Source: Campylobacter sp. CNRCH_2014_0184h
GTDB taxonomy: Bacteria > Campylobacterota > Campylobacteria > Campylobacterales > Campylobacteraceae
Direction: 5' to 3'
Assembly: GCF_025772985.1 (NCBI RefSeq)
Contig: NZ_JAKMTB010000003.1
Span: 1-64,000, forward strand
DNA length: 64,000 nucleotides
Below the pieces are notes generated by a model. It was not told where the DNA came from. It did no database searches and saw only the letters and a list, made by a program, of their open reading frames with translations. Positions 1 through 8,700 of the stretch are shown one piece after another. Position 1 is the stretch's first letter. Each line of letters opens with the position of its first letter. The translations under genes and the position numbers were made by a program.

Positions 1-390
1 GGTTTTAGTGCAAACGGTGATGGTTCAAGCCAGTTTGCTGCATTTATTGCAACTGGAGCTAATAGTCAAATAGCAGCTAAAGATCAAGCGCCTGGTGTTA
101 CTACACTTAAAGGTGCAATGGCTATGATGGATATAGTTGAAACTGCTACAGCAAATCTTGATGCTATCAGAGCTGATATCGGTGCAGTGCAAAATCAAAT
201 CACAGCTACACTTAATAATATCAGTGTAACTCAAGTAAATATCAAATCAGCTGAATCAAATATCAGAGATGTAGACTTTGCAGCAGAAAGTGCAAACTTT
301 TCTAAGTATAACATCCTAGCTCAAAGTGGATCTTATGCTATGAGTCAGGCTAATGCCGTACAGCAAAATGTTCTAAAACTTTTACAATAA
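1..390 (+). CDS. fla: Flagellin, C-terminal part (5' truncated by window edge)
   Basis: The reading frame is open from base 1 and gives the last 129 residues of a flagellin, the secreted subunit of the flagellar filament. The C-terminal D1/D0 helices are clear: [22 protein letters not shown]-type sequence, then [16 protein letters not shown] and a final [17 protein letters not shown], the conserved end that packs in the filament core. The internal ATG at 118 is only a methionine inside the gene. Campylobacter usually has tandem flaA and flaB, and this fragment cannot show which copy it is. A strong hairpin follows the stop. The neighbouring Maf and PseI genes fit a glycosylated flagellin. Confidence 0.95.
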   Translation, partial: GFSANGDGSSQFAAFIATGANSQIAAKDQAPGVTTLKGAMAMMDIVETATANLDAIRADIGAVQNQITATLNNISVTQVNIKSAESNIRDVDFAAESANFSKYNILAQSGSYAMSQANAVQQNVLKLLQ

Positions 391-394
391 ATCC

Positions 395-417
395 AAAGTG
401 GGTTTTTTACCCACTTT
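395..417 (+). terminator. Rho-independent terminator of the flagellin gene
   Basis: A perfect 9-bp stem, AAAGTGGGT paired with ACCCACTTT, encloses a five-T loop directly after the flagellin stop. The right arm overlaps the stop codon of the convergent maf gene, so the hairpin probably serves both strands. Confidence 0.8.
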
Positions 418-2293
418 ATATTAAATTTCTTTTTTCTAAGATATCTTGCAAAGGCATGATAGCAATTTTTAAAGCTTTTTCTTGTACCAAGGTTAATTCT
501 GCTATATCTTCAAGCCAAGTTTTGTGCGCTAATATCCAAGCTGTAAGTTTGTTTTGTTTATCACTTTCATTGTGTATAGGAGAAACATAAATTTTAGAAA
601 TAGTGCTTTCTAGATGAAATAAAGAAGGAGAGATAACTTCTCTTAAAAAAATATATTTTTGACTCTCTAGTGTTGTCTTAAGAGTGTCTATCTGAGCATT
701 TAATTCTTGAGGGGTATAACGGACTTTACTTTGATTATTGAGTGCCTTATGTAATCTTTTACATTCTTTAAAAAATTTATCACTTGCTTTGATGTGTTGT
801 TTGATTTTCTTATAAGCTTGTAACATAAGCTCGTTGCTATCTTTAAGTTTTGGTTTTTGCAATTTTGGAAAAGGCTTTTTGATTTCATTAGTAAGTAAAT
901 TTTTGCAAAGTTCTTTAAAAGGTTTTTCTATGGTTCCTTCTATTCTAGCTCCACCTTCTGTAGCATTGTAAATTTTTACTTTTGTTTGCTTGTGAAATAA
1001 ATTTTCAAAAATTTGTTTAAAAATAAGCCATATTTCAGAACTTTGCACAAGACCTTTTCCGCCATATGCTAGGGCTTCATATTTACCATTATCGCGCTCA
1101 AAATCTCCTTTATGATAACTTTCATGTAAAAAGCCATCGCTGTGTGTTTTACCATCATTAGCATAGGCTAAGTCTTGTCCTATTAAAATAATGTTTTTAT
1201 GCCCTAATAGTTGGGCTAATTCGTAATTTAAATGAGCAACGCTCATACCTCCACTAACATAACCAAAATCATGCAATCCCAAAGAATAGGCAAATGCATA
1301 AGCCCTAGAAACTAAAATATACTTTCTTTTATTTTTCTCTAAAAATTTAATACTATCTTGATAGACCAAAGAAACTAAAATAAATGTTATATCTTTATCA
1401 AAATCACCAAAATCATTATCAAAACATTTGGCTACTATATCATCTCTTTCTAGCATACAAACATAATCAGGTTTTATACCTGCTTTTGCCAAGATAGGAT
1501 AAGCGCTATCAGCACAAAAGATAGTTGCTTTGTTTGCGTATTTTTTAAGTAAAGGAAGTTGTTTTTGTAGAGATGGTCCAGTTGCTACTAATATAGCATT
1601 TTTACTTTTATTGCTTCTTTTTTGTTTTAACTCTTTAAAGCTTGGATGTGTGAGCATTTTGGGTAAATTTAGAATAAATTGCTCTACCCCTTGCATAGCA
1701 TCTACTGGGTCATTTCCTTTTCGCAAAGCAATATTTTTAATCACTTTGGAATTTAAGGTATTGATGTGTTGAATTTCTTTTTTTTGTTCTTCATAAAAAT
1801 GTGAATGAATGTGTAAATCATAAGTTCTTAAAAATAAACCCAACAAGCCGCAGATTAATTCTGCTTTAACGGGGTTCACTTCTTTGGTATGAACGACAAT
1901 TAATCTTCCTTCTGAAAGTTCTTTAGAAAAATCAATCATGTTAAAAACTAAAAATATAAGTTCTATGTCTTTTTCATAAACAACAACCCTTTCATGTGTT
2001 TTATTAGCTAATAAATTTTTATAAAAAATTCCATTACCTAAACCATAAAAAAATAACACAGGATATCTTAGATATTTTTTATTAAAAATTTCTATTTGTT
2101 CTCGCAATTCCTTTAGCGGGTCTTTATATATATTTTTTAGATTTTTATAACAAATATTGCAGTTTAAAGGATCTTTATCAAAAACATAAGTGTAATCTTT
2201 TGCTTCTTTGATTTTTCCTAATTTTCTTTTTAAGTTTTGGTGCTCACTTCCTTTTAAAGCTTTGATATTTTTTTTAAAAATTTCTGTTTTCAT
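416..2293 (-). CDS. maf: Motility accessory factor (Maf) family protein, copy 1
   Basis: A 625-residue cytoplasmic protein of the Maf / DUF115 (6-hydroxymethylpterin pyrophosphokinase MptE-like) family. Maf proteins are needed to add pseudaminic or legionaminic acid to flagellin and are often multigene and variable in Campylobacter. The middle holds the family core: ILVATGPSLQKQLPLL near residue 235, then IKPDYVCMLERDD, GGMSVAHLNYELAQLLGHKNIILIGQDLAYANDG and YNATEGGARIEGT. An AAGGGTA ribosome site precedes the ATG. It lies convergent to flagellin and 90 bases downstream of a second maf gene. A short DNA segment near its 3' end is almost identical to the other copy. I see no poly-G tract suggesting phase variation. 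Confidence 0.9.
   Translation of the reverse strand: MKTEIFKKNIKALKGSEHQNLKRKLGKIKEAKDYTYVFDKDPLNCNICYKNLKNIYKDPLKELREQIEIFNKKYLRYPVLFFYGLGNGIFYKNLLANKTHERVVVYEKDIELIFLVFNMIDFSKELSEGRLIVVHTKEVNPVKAELICGLLGLFLRTYDLHIHSHFYEEQKKEIQHINTLNSKVIKNIALRKGNDPVDAMQGVEQFILNLPKMLTHPSFKELKQKRSNKSKNAILVATGPSLQKQLPLLKKYANKATIFCADSAYPILAKAGIKPDYVCMLERDDIVAKCFDNDFGDFDKDITFILVSLVYQDSIKFLEKNKRKYILVSRAYAFAYSLGLHDFGYVSGGMSVAHLNYELAQLLGHKNIILIGQDLAYANDGKTHSDGFLHESYHKGDFERDNGKYEALAYGGKGLVQSSEIWLIFKQIFENLFHKQTKVKIYNATEGGARIEGTIEKPFKELCKNLLTNEIKKPFPKLQKPKLKDSNELMLQAYKKIKQHIKASDKFFKECKRLHKALNNQSKVRYTPQELNAQIDTLKTTLESQKYIFLREVISPSLFHLESTISKIYVSPIHNESDKQNKLTAWILAHKTWLEDIAELTLVQEKALKIAIMPLQDILEKRNLI
905..970. repeat. 66-bp near-identical segment shared by the two maf genes (copy 1)
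   Basis: These 66 bases match 2767-2832 at 64 of 66 positions. They encode the YNATEGGARIEGTIEKPFKEL block in both Maf proteins. The rest of the two genes is much less alike. Confidence 0.85.
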
Positions 2294-2382
2294 ATTACCC
2301 TTTCACTTAAGGAAAATCGTCATTTTTTCAAATAAAAATAGTGTAGTTTTTTGTTTAGAAAATAAAAATTTAAATATGTTGG

Positions 2383-4119
2383 TTATTTATCAAGATTTTC
2401 CTTAATAGTCTCATTATATTTTTCTAGGTATAAAATGATCTCTTCAAAAAAGTCAATTTGCTGAGCTAGGAAAAATTCTAAATCTTTGACTTTCGTAACT
2501 TTGTGTTTTAAAACTTCACATTCGTTTTGAAAACACCTAGCTTGTACGATATCTGAAAAAAAATCACTTTTTGGTAGCTTTAATCTCAGTTTTTCCAGTT
2601 TTTCTAAGTTTTTTTCTTTAATAGCTTTTTTACATTCATTAATAAATATTTCACATTGTTTTGTTTGCTTGATAAGTTTTTCTTTGCATTGTTTGATTTT
2701 TTTTTGAGGGTTTTTTGGTTTTGTTAAGGCGATGTTTTTGTTGATTTTTTCTTTTAGTATTTCTTCGCAAAGTTCTTTAAAAGGTTTTTCTATGGTTCCT
2801 TCTATCCTAGCTCCACCCTCTGTAGCATTGTATGTTTTTATATTTAGGATATTTTTTGCAAGAGCAATATCTTTTTCAAAACTTTTTAAAAATAAATACC
2901 AAGTAAGTTGTGTTTTTACTTTTCCATTGCCTCCATAAGCAGTGATTTCTTTGTAAATTACTTCCTTATCTCCTTGCTCACCATATAAGTGTTCTTTTGG
3001 ATGTGATTTGCCATCATTGCTATAAGCTAGATCTTGTCCTATTAAAATGATATTTTCAAATCTTAAAGCACCAGCAAGTTCATAAGCCATATTAGCAACA
3101 CTCATGGCATTTCCCAAAAAACCATATTCGTTCAATCCAAGTTTGCTTTCAAAAAATAAAGGTCTTAAAACAAGCATATAATTTCTATTATTTTTTTCTA
3201 AATACTCTATGGTTTTAGGATGAGTTAAAGAAGCAATGATAAATAATATATCTTTATCAAAATCTCCAAAATCATTATTAAAAAATTCACTTGTAAGATT
3301 TATTCTTTCTAGTGAAAAAACATAATCAGGCTTGATTCCTTCTTTTGCTAGGATAACATAAGAGCTATCAGCGCTAAAAATAACAGCATTTTCTTGGTGT
3401 TTTTTTAAAAGAGGGAGTTGTTTGATTAAAGAAGGACCTGTTGAAACTATTATAGCATTTTTTGCTTTTGCTTTCCTGTCTTTTATTAGGCTTTTAAAAG
3501 GAGTATGAGTGATGATTTTTTCCAGGTTTATAACATTATGTTTTATTCCTATTAAAGCATCTTTTGGATCATTTCCTCTAGTGAGCATGAGTGTTTTGAT
3601 TGTATTTAGCATAGTTTGCATTATATCTTGGGCATTAGATGAGTAAAAATTGGTATAAAATTCATTGTAAAAGTGAAAATTAAAAATTTTTAATGTATGT
3701 TTGATATTTGGATAATCAAATAAAACTTTGATTTGAGCAGTGTTGATATTTGGTGTAAAAAACAAAATAAGTTTTTCTTTTCTAAGAAGTGTGGTAAAGT
3801 CAATCATATGAAAAGCTAAATATAAAATTTCTAACTCTTCTTCAAAAATAATAATATGTTTTAAATGCTGATTTTTTAAAAGTTCTAAGAAAAATTTCCC
3901 ATCACCAAAGCCGTAAAAAAACAATACTGGATATAATTCAAATTTATCATAATCAAAAGAGTGATTTTCGTCTAAAAACATCTGATTGTGTGTATCAAAA
4001 ATTTTGTTTTCTATAAGTTGAAATCTTTGAGTATCAGTTAATTTTCTTAATTCATAAGCTAATATTTGATCAACTTCAAAAAGAGCTTGAGTGTTTTTTA
4101 AAAATAATTCTTTATTCAT
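2383..4119 (-). CDS. maf: Motility accessory factor (Maf) family protein, copy 2
   Basis: A 578-residue paralogue of the adjacent Maf protein, with the same core: IIVSTGPSLIKQLPLLKKH, IKPDYVFSLERIN, NIILIGQDLAYSNDGKSHP and YNATEGGARIEGTIEKPFKEL. I chose the ATG at 4119 (MNKELFLKNTQAL), which lines up with the start of copy 1 (MKTEIFKKNIKAL). An in-frame TTG four codons upstream is less likely. A good -10 box lies 24 bases before this start. The lysine-rich C-terminal third is predicted mostly helical. The role is inferred from the family and from the flagellin and pseI neighbours. Which sugar it handles cannot be read from sequence. Confidence 0.9.
   Translation of the reverse strand: MNKELFLKNTQALFEVDQILAYELRKLTDTQRFQLIENKIFDTHNQMFLDENHSFDYDKFELYPVLFFYGFGDGKFFLELLKNQHLKHIIIFEEELEILYLAFHMIDFTTLLRKEKLILFFTPNINTAQIKVLFDYPNIKHTLKIFNFHFYNEFYTNFYSSNAQDIMQTMLNTIKTLMLTRGNDPKDALIGIKHNVINLEKIITHTPFKSLIKDRKAKAKNAIIVSTGPSLIKQLPLLKKHQENAVIFSADSSYVILAKEGIKPDYVFSLERINLTSEFFNNDFGDFDKDILFIIASLTHPKTIEYLEKNNRNYMLVLRPLFFESKLGLNEYGFLGNAMSVANMAYELAGALRFENIILIGQDLAYSNDGKSHPKEHLYGEQGDKEVIYKEITAYGGNGKVKTQLTWYLFLKSFEKDIALAKNILNIKTYNATEGGARIEGTIEKPFKELCEEILKEKINKNIALTKPKNPQKKIKQCKEKLIKQTKQCEIFINECKKAIKEKNLEKLEKLRLKLPKSDFFSDIVQARCFQNECEVLKHKVTKVKDLEFFLAQQIDFFEEIILYLEKYNETIKENLDK
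2767..2832. repeat. 66-bp near-identical segment shared by the two maf genes (copy 2)
   Basis: Partner of 905-970. The two mismatches are synonymous third-position changes on the coding strand. Confidence 0.85.
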
Positions 4120-4142
4120 TGTAAAATCCAAATTTTTGTTTT

Positions 4143-4148
4143 ATTATA
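4143..4148 (-). promoter_or_regulatory. -10 box of the second maf gene
   Basis: The minus strand reads TTTTTGCTATAAT here, an extended -10 typical of Campylobacter sigma-70 promoters, 24 bases before the chosen ATG. It supports the start at 4119. Confidence 0.6.
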
Positions 4149-4227
4149 GCAAAAAGTATGGTTTAATTAACAAAATATCTAAAATTGCTTATTTTAAGAT
4201 CCATATGAGTTAAAAACTGTATTTAAA

Positions 4228-5259
4228 TTATTGAAAATACTGTTCCTTTAATGCTGCGCCAAATTCTATATCACAGCTTGCTTTTTTGCCAAGTATGATA
4301 GGTAAAAATTTAGGATGTAAGCCCAGGTTTGGTCTTATGCTTTTTACATTTTCTTGTGTAAAAATTTCACCTTTTTTTATATCTTTACTAGCGTATAAGC
4401 TTCTTGCAAAATGGCGATTTTTTAAAGTTTTTTCATCTATTGTTAAGCTAGATTTGCCTAGCGCCTGCTCGCTTAAACGTACCATAGAACACATTTGCTT
4501 AAACTCGTCAAAATCAAGACTAAATTTAGCATCAGCACTATTTAAAGTTTTATCTAATATAAAATGTTTTTCTATGACTCTTGCGCCAAGAGCTACTGCT
4601 AAAGTAGGTGCTAAAAATCCCTCGCTATGATCGCTTAAGCCTACCATGGTTTTGAATTTTTCTTGTAAAGTTTTGATAGCATTTAAATTTAAATCACAAA
4701 TTTGTGAAGGATAAGCTGAAGTACATTTAAGCAAAATTAGATTTGGGTTGTTTTCTTCTTGGAAAATTTTAACAACCATTTCAAGTTCTTCTTCATAAGC
4801 TATGCCTGTAGAAACCAAAGTAGGTTTATTTTCTTTTGCCACATAACGCACAAAATCATAATCATTTACCTCAAAAGAAGCAATTTTATAAGCTGGGGGA
4901 TTAAATTGTCTTAAAAAATTTACATCTTCTTTAGAGAAAGGACTAGAAAAACAAATTAAACCTTCGTTGTTGGCACATTCAAAAAGTTTTTCATGCCATT
5001 CATAAGGCGTTTTAGCTTCTTTGTATAGTTCATATAATTTGCGTCCATGCCACAAACCACCTTCGATAATAAAATCTTTTTTATTAGAATTTAGTGTTAA
5101 GCTATCTGGGGTGTAGGTTTGAATTTTTATAGCATCAGCTCCTGCTTTTTTAGCTGCTTGTATGGTTTTTAAAGCCACTTCAAGGCTGTTTGCGTGATTT
5201 GCTGAAAGCTCGGCAATGATGAAAACTTTTTCATTTAAATTGAAATTTTCTATAAACAT
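4228..5259 (-). CDS. pseI: Pseudaminic acid synthase
   Basis: This enzyme (343 residues, usual length) condenses phosphoenolpyruvate with the 6-deoxy-diacetamido hexose to make pseudaminic acid, the sugar placed on Campylobacter flagellin. The N-terminal NeuB-type TIM barrel shows FIIAELSANHANSLEVALK, GADAIKIQTYTPDSLTLN, FSSPFSKEDV, AYKIASFE, LLKCTSAYP, VGLSDHSEGF and ALGARVIEKHF. The C-terminal antifreeze-like (SAF) domain has RSLYASKDIKKGE and IRPNLGLHPKF. From memory it resembles C. jejuni PseI (Cj1317) more than the sialic or legionaminic acid synthases, especially in KIQTYTPDSLTLN and GLWHGRKLYELY. It stands next to two maf genes. The other pse genes are not in this window. Confidence 0.93.
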   Translation of the reverse strand: MFIENFNLNEKVFIIAELSANHANSLEVALKTIQAAKKAGADAIKIQTYTPDSLTLNSNKKDFIIEGGLWHGRKLYELYKEAKTPYEWHEKLFECANNEGLICFSSPFSKEDVNFLRQFNPPAYKIASFEVNDYDFVRYVAKENKPTLVSTGIAYEEELEMVVKIFQEENNPNLILLKCTSAYPSQICDLNLNAIKTLQEKFKTMVGLSDHSEGFLAPTLAVALGARVIEKHFILDKTLNSADAKFSLDFDEFKQMCSMVRLSEQALGKSSLTIDEKTLKNRHFARSLYASKDIKKGEIFTQENVKSIRPNLGLHPKFLPIILGKKASCDIEFGAALKEQYFQ

Positions 5260-5376
5260 TAAAAACCTTTTTTTAATTTAAATAAAAATTTACTATATTT
5301 TATATTTTAATTATTAATTATGATTAAAGGTTTATTTAGTAAAATAAATTTAATTAAGTTATCTAAGGAAAAAGCT

Positions 5377-5799
5377 ATGACTAAAACACTTGAATATTCG
5401 ATTTATCATTTTTGTGAACACATTTTAAAACTTAAAATTGCACCAACAAGTGTAATCAGAGGTGAGCTTTATGGAGCTTCTATACCTTTATATTTTAAAG
5501 ATGAGGAATATAGCTTTTATTTATTTTTTCAAAAAAAAGCTTTAAATGAAATTGCGTTGTTTTTATTGCATGAAGAATTAAAAGAAGATGGTTTGGCAGA
5601 TCTAGTTAAAGAAGTGGCTAATCAAATCATAGGTTATGCTAAAAAATTACTTAATGATACTAATGGAAAAGATGAATACCGTTTAGGGGTTCCTGAGTAT
5701 TTAGGGCGTATTGATGGATTTTCAAAAATCAAGCTCAAAGAAAAATTTACCTATGAGATGAAAAATGCTCGTTTTAGAATAGGTTATAAAAAATTATGA
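5377..5799 (+). CDS. CheX/CheC-like protein upstream of FliN
   Basis: A 140-residue cytoplasmic protein. The start is ATG 5377 with AAGGA about eight bases upstream. A longer frame from 5320 exists but has no ribosome site. The segment DLVKEVANQIIGYAKKLL around residues 85-102 resembles the conserved helix of CheX/CheC phosphatases (D..gE..NmI.GnaK..L), where Glu and Asn are catalytic for removing phosphate from CheY. Glu and Asn are both present here. It overlaps fliN by four bases, so a role at the flagellar switch is plausible. I recall an uncharacterised gene (Cj0350) at this place in C. jejuni. Phosphatase activity is an inference. Confidence 0.65.
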   Translation: MTKTLEYSIYHFCEHILKLKIAPTSVIRGELYGASIPLYFKDEEYSFYLFFQKKALNEIALFLLHEELKEDGLADLVKEVANQIIGYAKKLLNDTNGKDEYRLGVPEYLGRIDGFSKIKLKEKFTYEMKNARFRIGYKKL

Positions 5800-6092
5800 T
5801 AGAAGATCATTTAGGATTGTTGCAATCTTATGAAGATATTTTAGATATTAGTGTTGATTTTGTTAGTGAGCTTGGCACAACTAATATGAGCGTGAGAGAT
5901 CTTTTAAAATTAGAAGTTGGTTCTGTGATAGATCTTGAAAAGCCAGCAGGTGAGAGTGTGGAGCTTTACTTAAATAAAAGAATTTTTGGCAAAGGTGAGG
6001 TAATGGTGTATGAAAAAAACCTTGCCATAAGAATTAATGAGATTTTAGATTCTAAATCAGTATTGCAGTATTTTAAAAAAGAATTGCAATGA
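5796..6092 (+). CDS. fliN: Flagellar motor switch protein FliN
   Basis: A 98-residue protein made of a single SpoA (surface presentation of antigens) domain, part of the cytoplasmic C-ring that sets rotation direction and helps dock export cargo. Recognisable are ILDISVDFVSELGTTNMSVRDLLKLEVGSVIDLEKPAGE and VELYLNKRIFGKGEVMVYEKNLAIRINEIL. The length is usual for a bare FliN. It is translationally coupled on both sides, by four-base ATGA-type overlaps with the CheX-like gene before it and fliO after it. Confidence 0.93.
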   Translation: MIEDHLGLLQSYEDILDISVDFVSELGTTNMSVRDLLKLEVGSVIDLEKPAGESVELYLNKRIFGKGEVMVYEKNLAIRINEILDSKSVLQYFKKELQ

Positions 6093-6847
6093 AATTTATT
6101 TGGATTTTACTACTTGCTTTGCCTCTTTTTGGGGCAAAAATTCTTGATTATAATATCTATCCAAGAGAAGATAGGGTGGATATTACTTTTTCATTTGATG
6201 TTCCTTATAAAGAAGGTATTAGTCAAAAGAGAAAAGATAATATTATAATTTTTACTTTAAATGCTCAAAGTGTTAAAGAAGAAGATAAGACATTAAATTC
6301 TAATATTGTTAAAAAAATAAAAATCTTTTCAGAAGGTAAAAAAACTTTCATAGCTTTAAGTACTGGCGATAAGATACAAATTAATGCAGATACAATTGGT
6401 GAGTATGGTTTAAGACTACGTGCGCAAAAAGAGGGTGTAAATTTAACTACAAAAAAAAGCTTAAATGAAAAAGATAAGGAAATAAAAATGCAAGAGTATG
6501 ATTTTACAAATTATATTTTAGTTGTAAGTGTTTTGATACTTTTGCTTATTGGACTTTGGTTTTTAAAAATGTATTTAAGGCAAAAACATCCTTTAGATAG
6601 AAATTTTACTTTGATTTTTCAAAGACCGCTTGATAGACATAATCAACTTGTAGTTTTTGAGTATGGTTTAAAACGTTATACTATGATCATAGGAAATTCT
6701 AATGCGGTATTAGAAACAAGTGAAGCTATGATGAAAAATGAGGAACAAAACAAAACATCCCAAAAATCAAAAGAAAAAGACTTTGATTCTTATTTTGAAG
6801 AAAATAAACAAAGATTGCAAAATTTACTTTTAAAACAAAATGCTTAA
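6089..6847 (+). CDS. fliO: Flagellar biosynthesis protein FliO
   Basis: A 252-residue membrane protein with an N-terminal signal-like hydrophobic stretch, about 130 periplasmic residues, one transmembrane helix (NYILVVSVLILLLIGLWFL, about 139-157) and a cytoplasmic tail. The tail holds a FliO-like segment (RPLDRHNQLVVFEYGLKRYTMIIGNS) and ends lysine/glutamine rich. FliO helps assemble the FliPQR export gate. A gene of the same plan sits after fliN in Helicobacter (HP0583) and in C. jejuni (Cj0352). The long periplasmic part is an epsilonproteobacterial feature. It overlaps fliN, and its stop overlaps the convergent ppx gene by four bases. Confidence 0.75.
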   Translation: MKFIWILLLALPLFGAKILDYNIYPREDRVDITFSFDVPYKEGISQKRKDNIIIFTLNAQSVKEEDKTLNSNIVKKIKIFSEGKKTFIALSTGDKIQINADTIGEYGLRLRAQKEGVNLTTKKSLNEKDKEIKMQEYDFTNYILVVSVLILLLIGLWFLKMYLRQKHPLDRNFTLIFQRPLDRHNQLVVFEYGLKRYTMIIGNSNAVLETSEAMMKNEEQNKTSQKSKEKDFDSYFEENKQRLQNLLLKQNA

Positions 6848-8340
6848 TTAGATTGATTAAAAGCTAAAACAATAAGTTTTGGCTTTGAAATTTTTTTGAT
6901 TTCTTCTCTTGAAAAATAAATTTGTTTTTTTGTTGAATAAATATATAAGGTATGATTTTTTAATGTAAAATCAAGATTTTCATCACTATCTTTAGCAAGT
7001 TTTTTTGCTAGTGCTAGAATAAAATTAAGCCAAGCTAATATATGGTTATTTGGTAATAATTCTTTAACATGTTCTATGGCAAGGGGGTTTATTTTTTTAC
7101 CATTGGCTTTTAAAAGAGTTGCAATAAGCAAAATTTCTTTGTGTGAAAAGCCAAAGTTTAAGCCACTCATTGCCATATAGGCGCTATGTTCATTAGCAAA
7201 ATAAAAATTAATTTTTTCACCTATATGGGCTAATTTAGCAGCGCTTAAAAGATCTTTTTTAAAATCTGAACTTATTTTGTGAATAGGTGAAAGCACATCA
7301 AATAATTTACTTGCAAAATAAGCACTTTTATCTTTATAATCAACACCAAAGCGATCTTGTAAGGATTTTAAACTTGGGTTGAAATTTGGCGGAAATTTGG
7401 CATTAAATTGCGAAAAGTCATTAGTGTCGTTTTTTATTTTGGCGTATTTTTGAAAAAGATTAGATAAAAACACGCCTTCTCTGACACCTACTGCTGAAGT
7501 GATGATATTTTTAGCTTTGAGTTTTTTAGCTAAGGCTAAAAATATGACACAACCTTCTTTTATAGTATCAAAACGATCTTTTTTGATATCAAAATCTGTT
7601 AAATTTTTTGCATTTTGAATTTTTTCTATATAATTTTTTTCTTTTTCAAAGATATAGCTGAAATTATGGATTATTTTTAAAGGATAGGAATTTTTTTTCA
7701 TTATAGAATTTGACAATGCTCTTAAGCTTCCACCTATAGCAATAATATTTTCACTTTGAAAATGTTTTGGAACTTGCATTAGAGCTTCTTGTATGAATTG
7801 ATCTAGAGCATTTAATCTTTTAGTATCATAAAAAATTTCTTTTAATCTTACAGTTCCTAGATCAAGCGAAATACAATCTATAATTTTACCCTCTTTAATC
7901 AAGCAAAGCTCGGTTGATCCTCCACCTATGTCTATGGTGGTGGCATTTTGAATATTTGATAGTAAATTTAACGCAGCAAGACCACCTAAAAATGATTCTG
8001 TTTTACCATTAATGCATTTTATATTTAAACCCACATTCTTTGATATTCTAGTAATAAATTCTTTTGCATTTGGTGCATCTCTTAGCGCAGAAGTTCCAAC
8101 AGCAATAATTTTCCTGCATTTTTCTTTTACAGCTTTTTCTTTAAAATAAGCTAGTGCCTTCTCGGCCTTAAACATGGCTTCTTCTTGAAGGATTTTATTG
8201 TTATTATAAGCATTTTCTCCAAGTCTTACTTTCTTTTTGTGTTCACTGCAAATAAAAAAACCATATCTTGAGGTTCTTTCAAAAACAACCATACGAACGG
8301 AGTTAGAGCCAAGATCAATTACTGCTGTTTTTTTAGCCAT
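6844..8340 (-). CDS. ppx: Exopolyphosphatase / guanosine pentaphosphate phosphohydrolase
   Basis: A 498-residue Ppx/GppA enzyme that hydrolyses polyphosphate and/or pppGpp in the cytosol. The N-terminal ASKHA fold is clear: AVIDLGSNSVRMVVFE at residues 5-20, KIIAVGTSALRDAPN, ATTIDIGGGSTELCL (phosphate-binding loop) and IIAIGGSLRAL. The C-terminal half is an HD-like helical domain (ISSDFKKDLLSAAKLAHIGEKINF). The start overlaps the fdxB stop by one base, so the two are probably co-transcribed. Substrate preference cannot be judged from sequence. Confidence 0.9.
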   Translation of the reverse strand: MAKKTAVIDLGSNSVRMVVFERTSRYGFFICSEHKKKVRLGENAYNNNKILQEEAMFKAEKALAYFKEKAVKEKCRKIIAVGTSALRDAPNAKEFITRISKNVGLNIKCINGKTESFLGGLAALNLLSNIQNATTIDIGGGSTELCLIKEGKIIDCISLDLGTVRLKEIFYDTKRLNALDQFIQEALMQVPKHFQSENIIAIGGSLRALSNSIMKKNSYPLKIIHNFSYIFEKEKNYIEKIQNAKNLTDFDIKKDRFDTIKEGCVIFLALAKKLKAKNIITSAVGVREGVFLSNLFQKYAKIKNDTNDFSQFNAKFPPNFNPSLKSLQDRFGVDYKDKSAYFASKLFDVLSPIHKISSDFKKDLLSAAKLAHIGEKINFYFANEHSAYMAMSGLNFGFSHKEILLIATLLKANGKKINPLAIEHVKELLPNNHILAWLNFILALAKKLAKDSDENLDFTLKNHTLYIYSTKKQIYFSREEIKKISKPKLIVLAFNQSN

Positions 8341-8585
8341 TAAATATCTTTATTTTTATGTTTTAAGCGAAGCTCATCAATACTTTCTACATTATCAGGA
8401 TCAGGTATGATACAATCTACTGGACAGGCCACTATACAGGCTGGTTCTGAAAATTCATTCACACATTCAGTACATAAATCAGGATCTATGACATAGATTG
8501 GATCATTATCATAAATTGCTTCATCTGGACATTCTTCTCTGCATGCATCACAGGATATACATTCTCTAGTGATTAAAAGTGACAT
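8340..8585 (-). CDS. fdxB: Ferredoxin with two [4Fe-4S] clusters
   Basis: An 81-residue ferredoxin of the YfhL/Fdx family. Two cluster-binding sets are visible: CISCDACREECP near the N-terminus, and CTECVNEFSEPACIVACPVDC with the family's long insert between its second and third cysteines. It carries electrons in the cytosol, partners unknown. The gene is directly upstream of ppx with a one-base overlap and downstream of the cosR terminator-like hairpin. Corresponds to Cj0354c as I recall. Confidence 0.92.
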   Translation of the reverse strand: MSLLITRECISCDACREECPDEAIYDNDPIYVIDPDLCTECVNEFSEPACIVACPVDCIIPDPDNVESIDELRLKHKNKDI

Positions 8586-8667
8586 ACTTTTCCTTTTATT
8601 GATAATAAAGCAAACTTATACTATATAAAAACTTATAGCTAATTTAAAAAGAGATAAAAATATTTAA

Positions 8668-8696
8668 TTTTTAGAATGATCAAATCATTCTAAAAA
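8668..8696 (-). terminator. Hairpin between cosR and fdxB
   Basis: A perfect 13-bp stem (TTTTTAGAATGAT with ATCATTCTAAAAA) and a three-base loop lie just past the cosR stop. On the cosR strand no T-run follows, while the opposite strand has one. I read it as the cosR terminator, with the strand uncertain. Confidence 0.55.
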
Positions 8697-8700
8697 TTTT

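Noticed and set aside
2208-2405. Open frames on the opposite strand of maf, atp, infB and other genes
   Set aside because: They are antisense or out-of-frame shadows of well-supported genes, with no ribosome site and no protein-like pattern.
416-4119. Phase-variable homopolymer tracts in the maf genes
   Set aside because: Only short A/T runs of up to about eight or nine bases are present and no poly-G or poly-C tract; both frames are intact.
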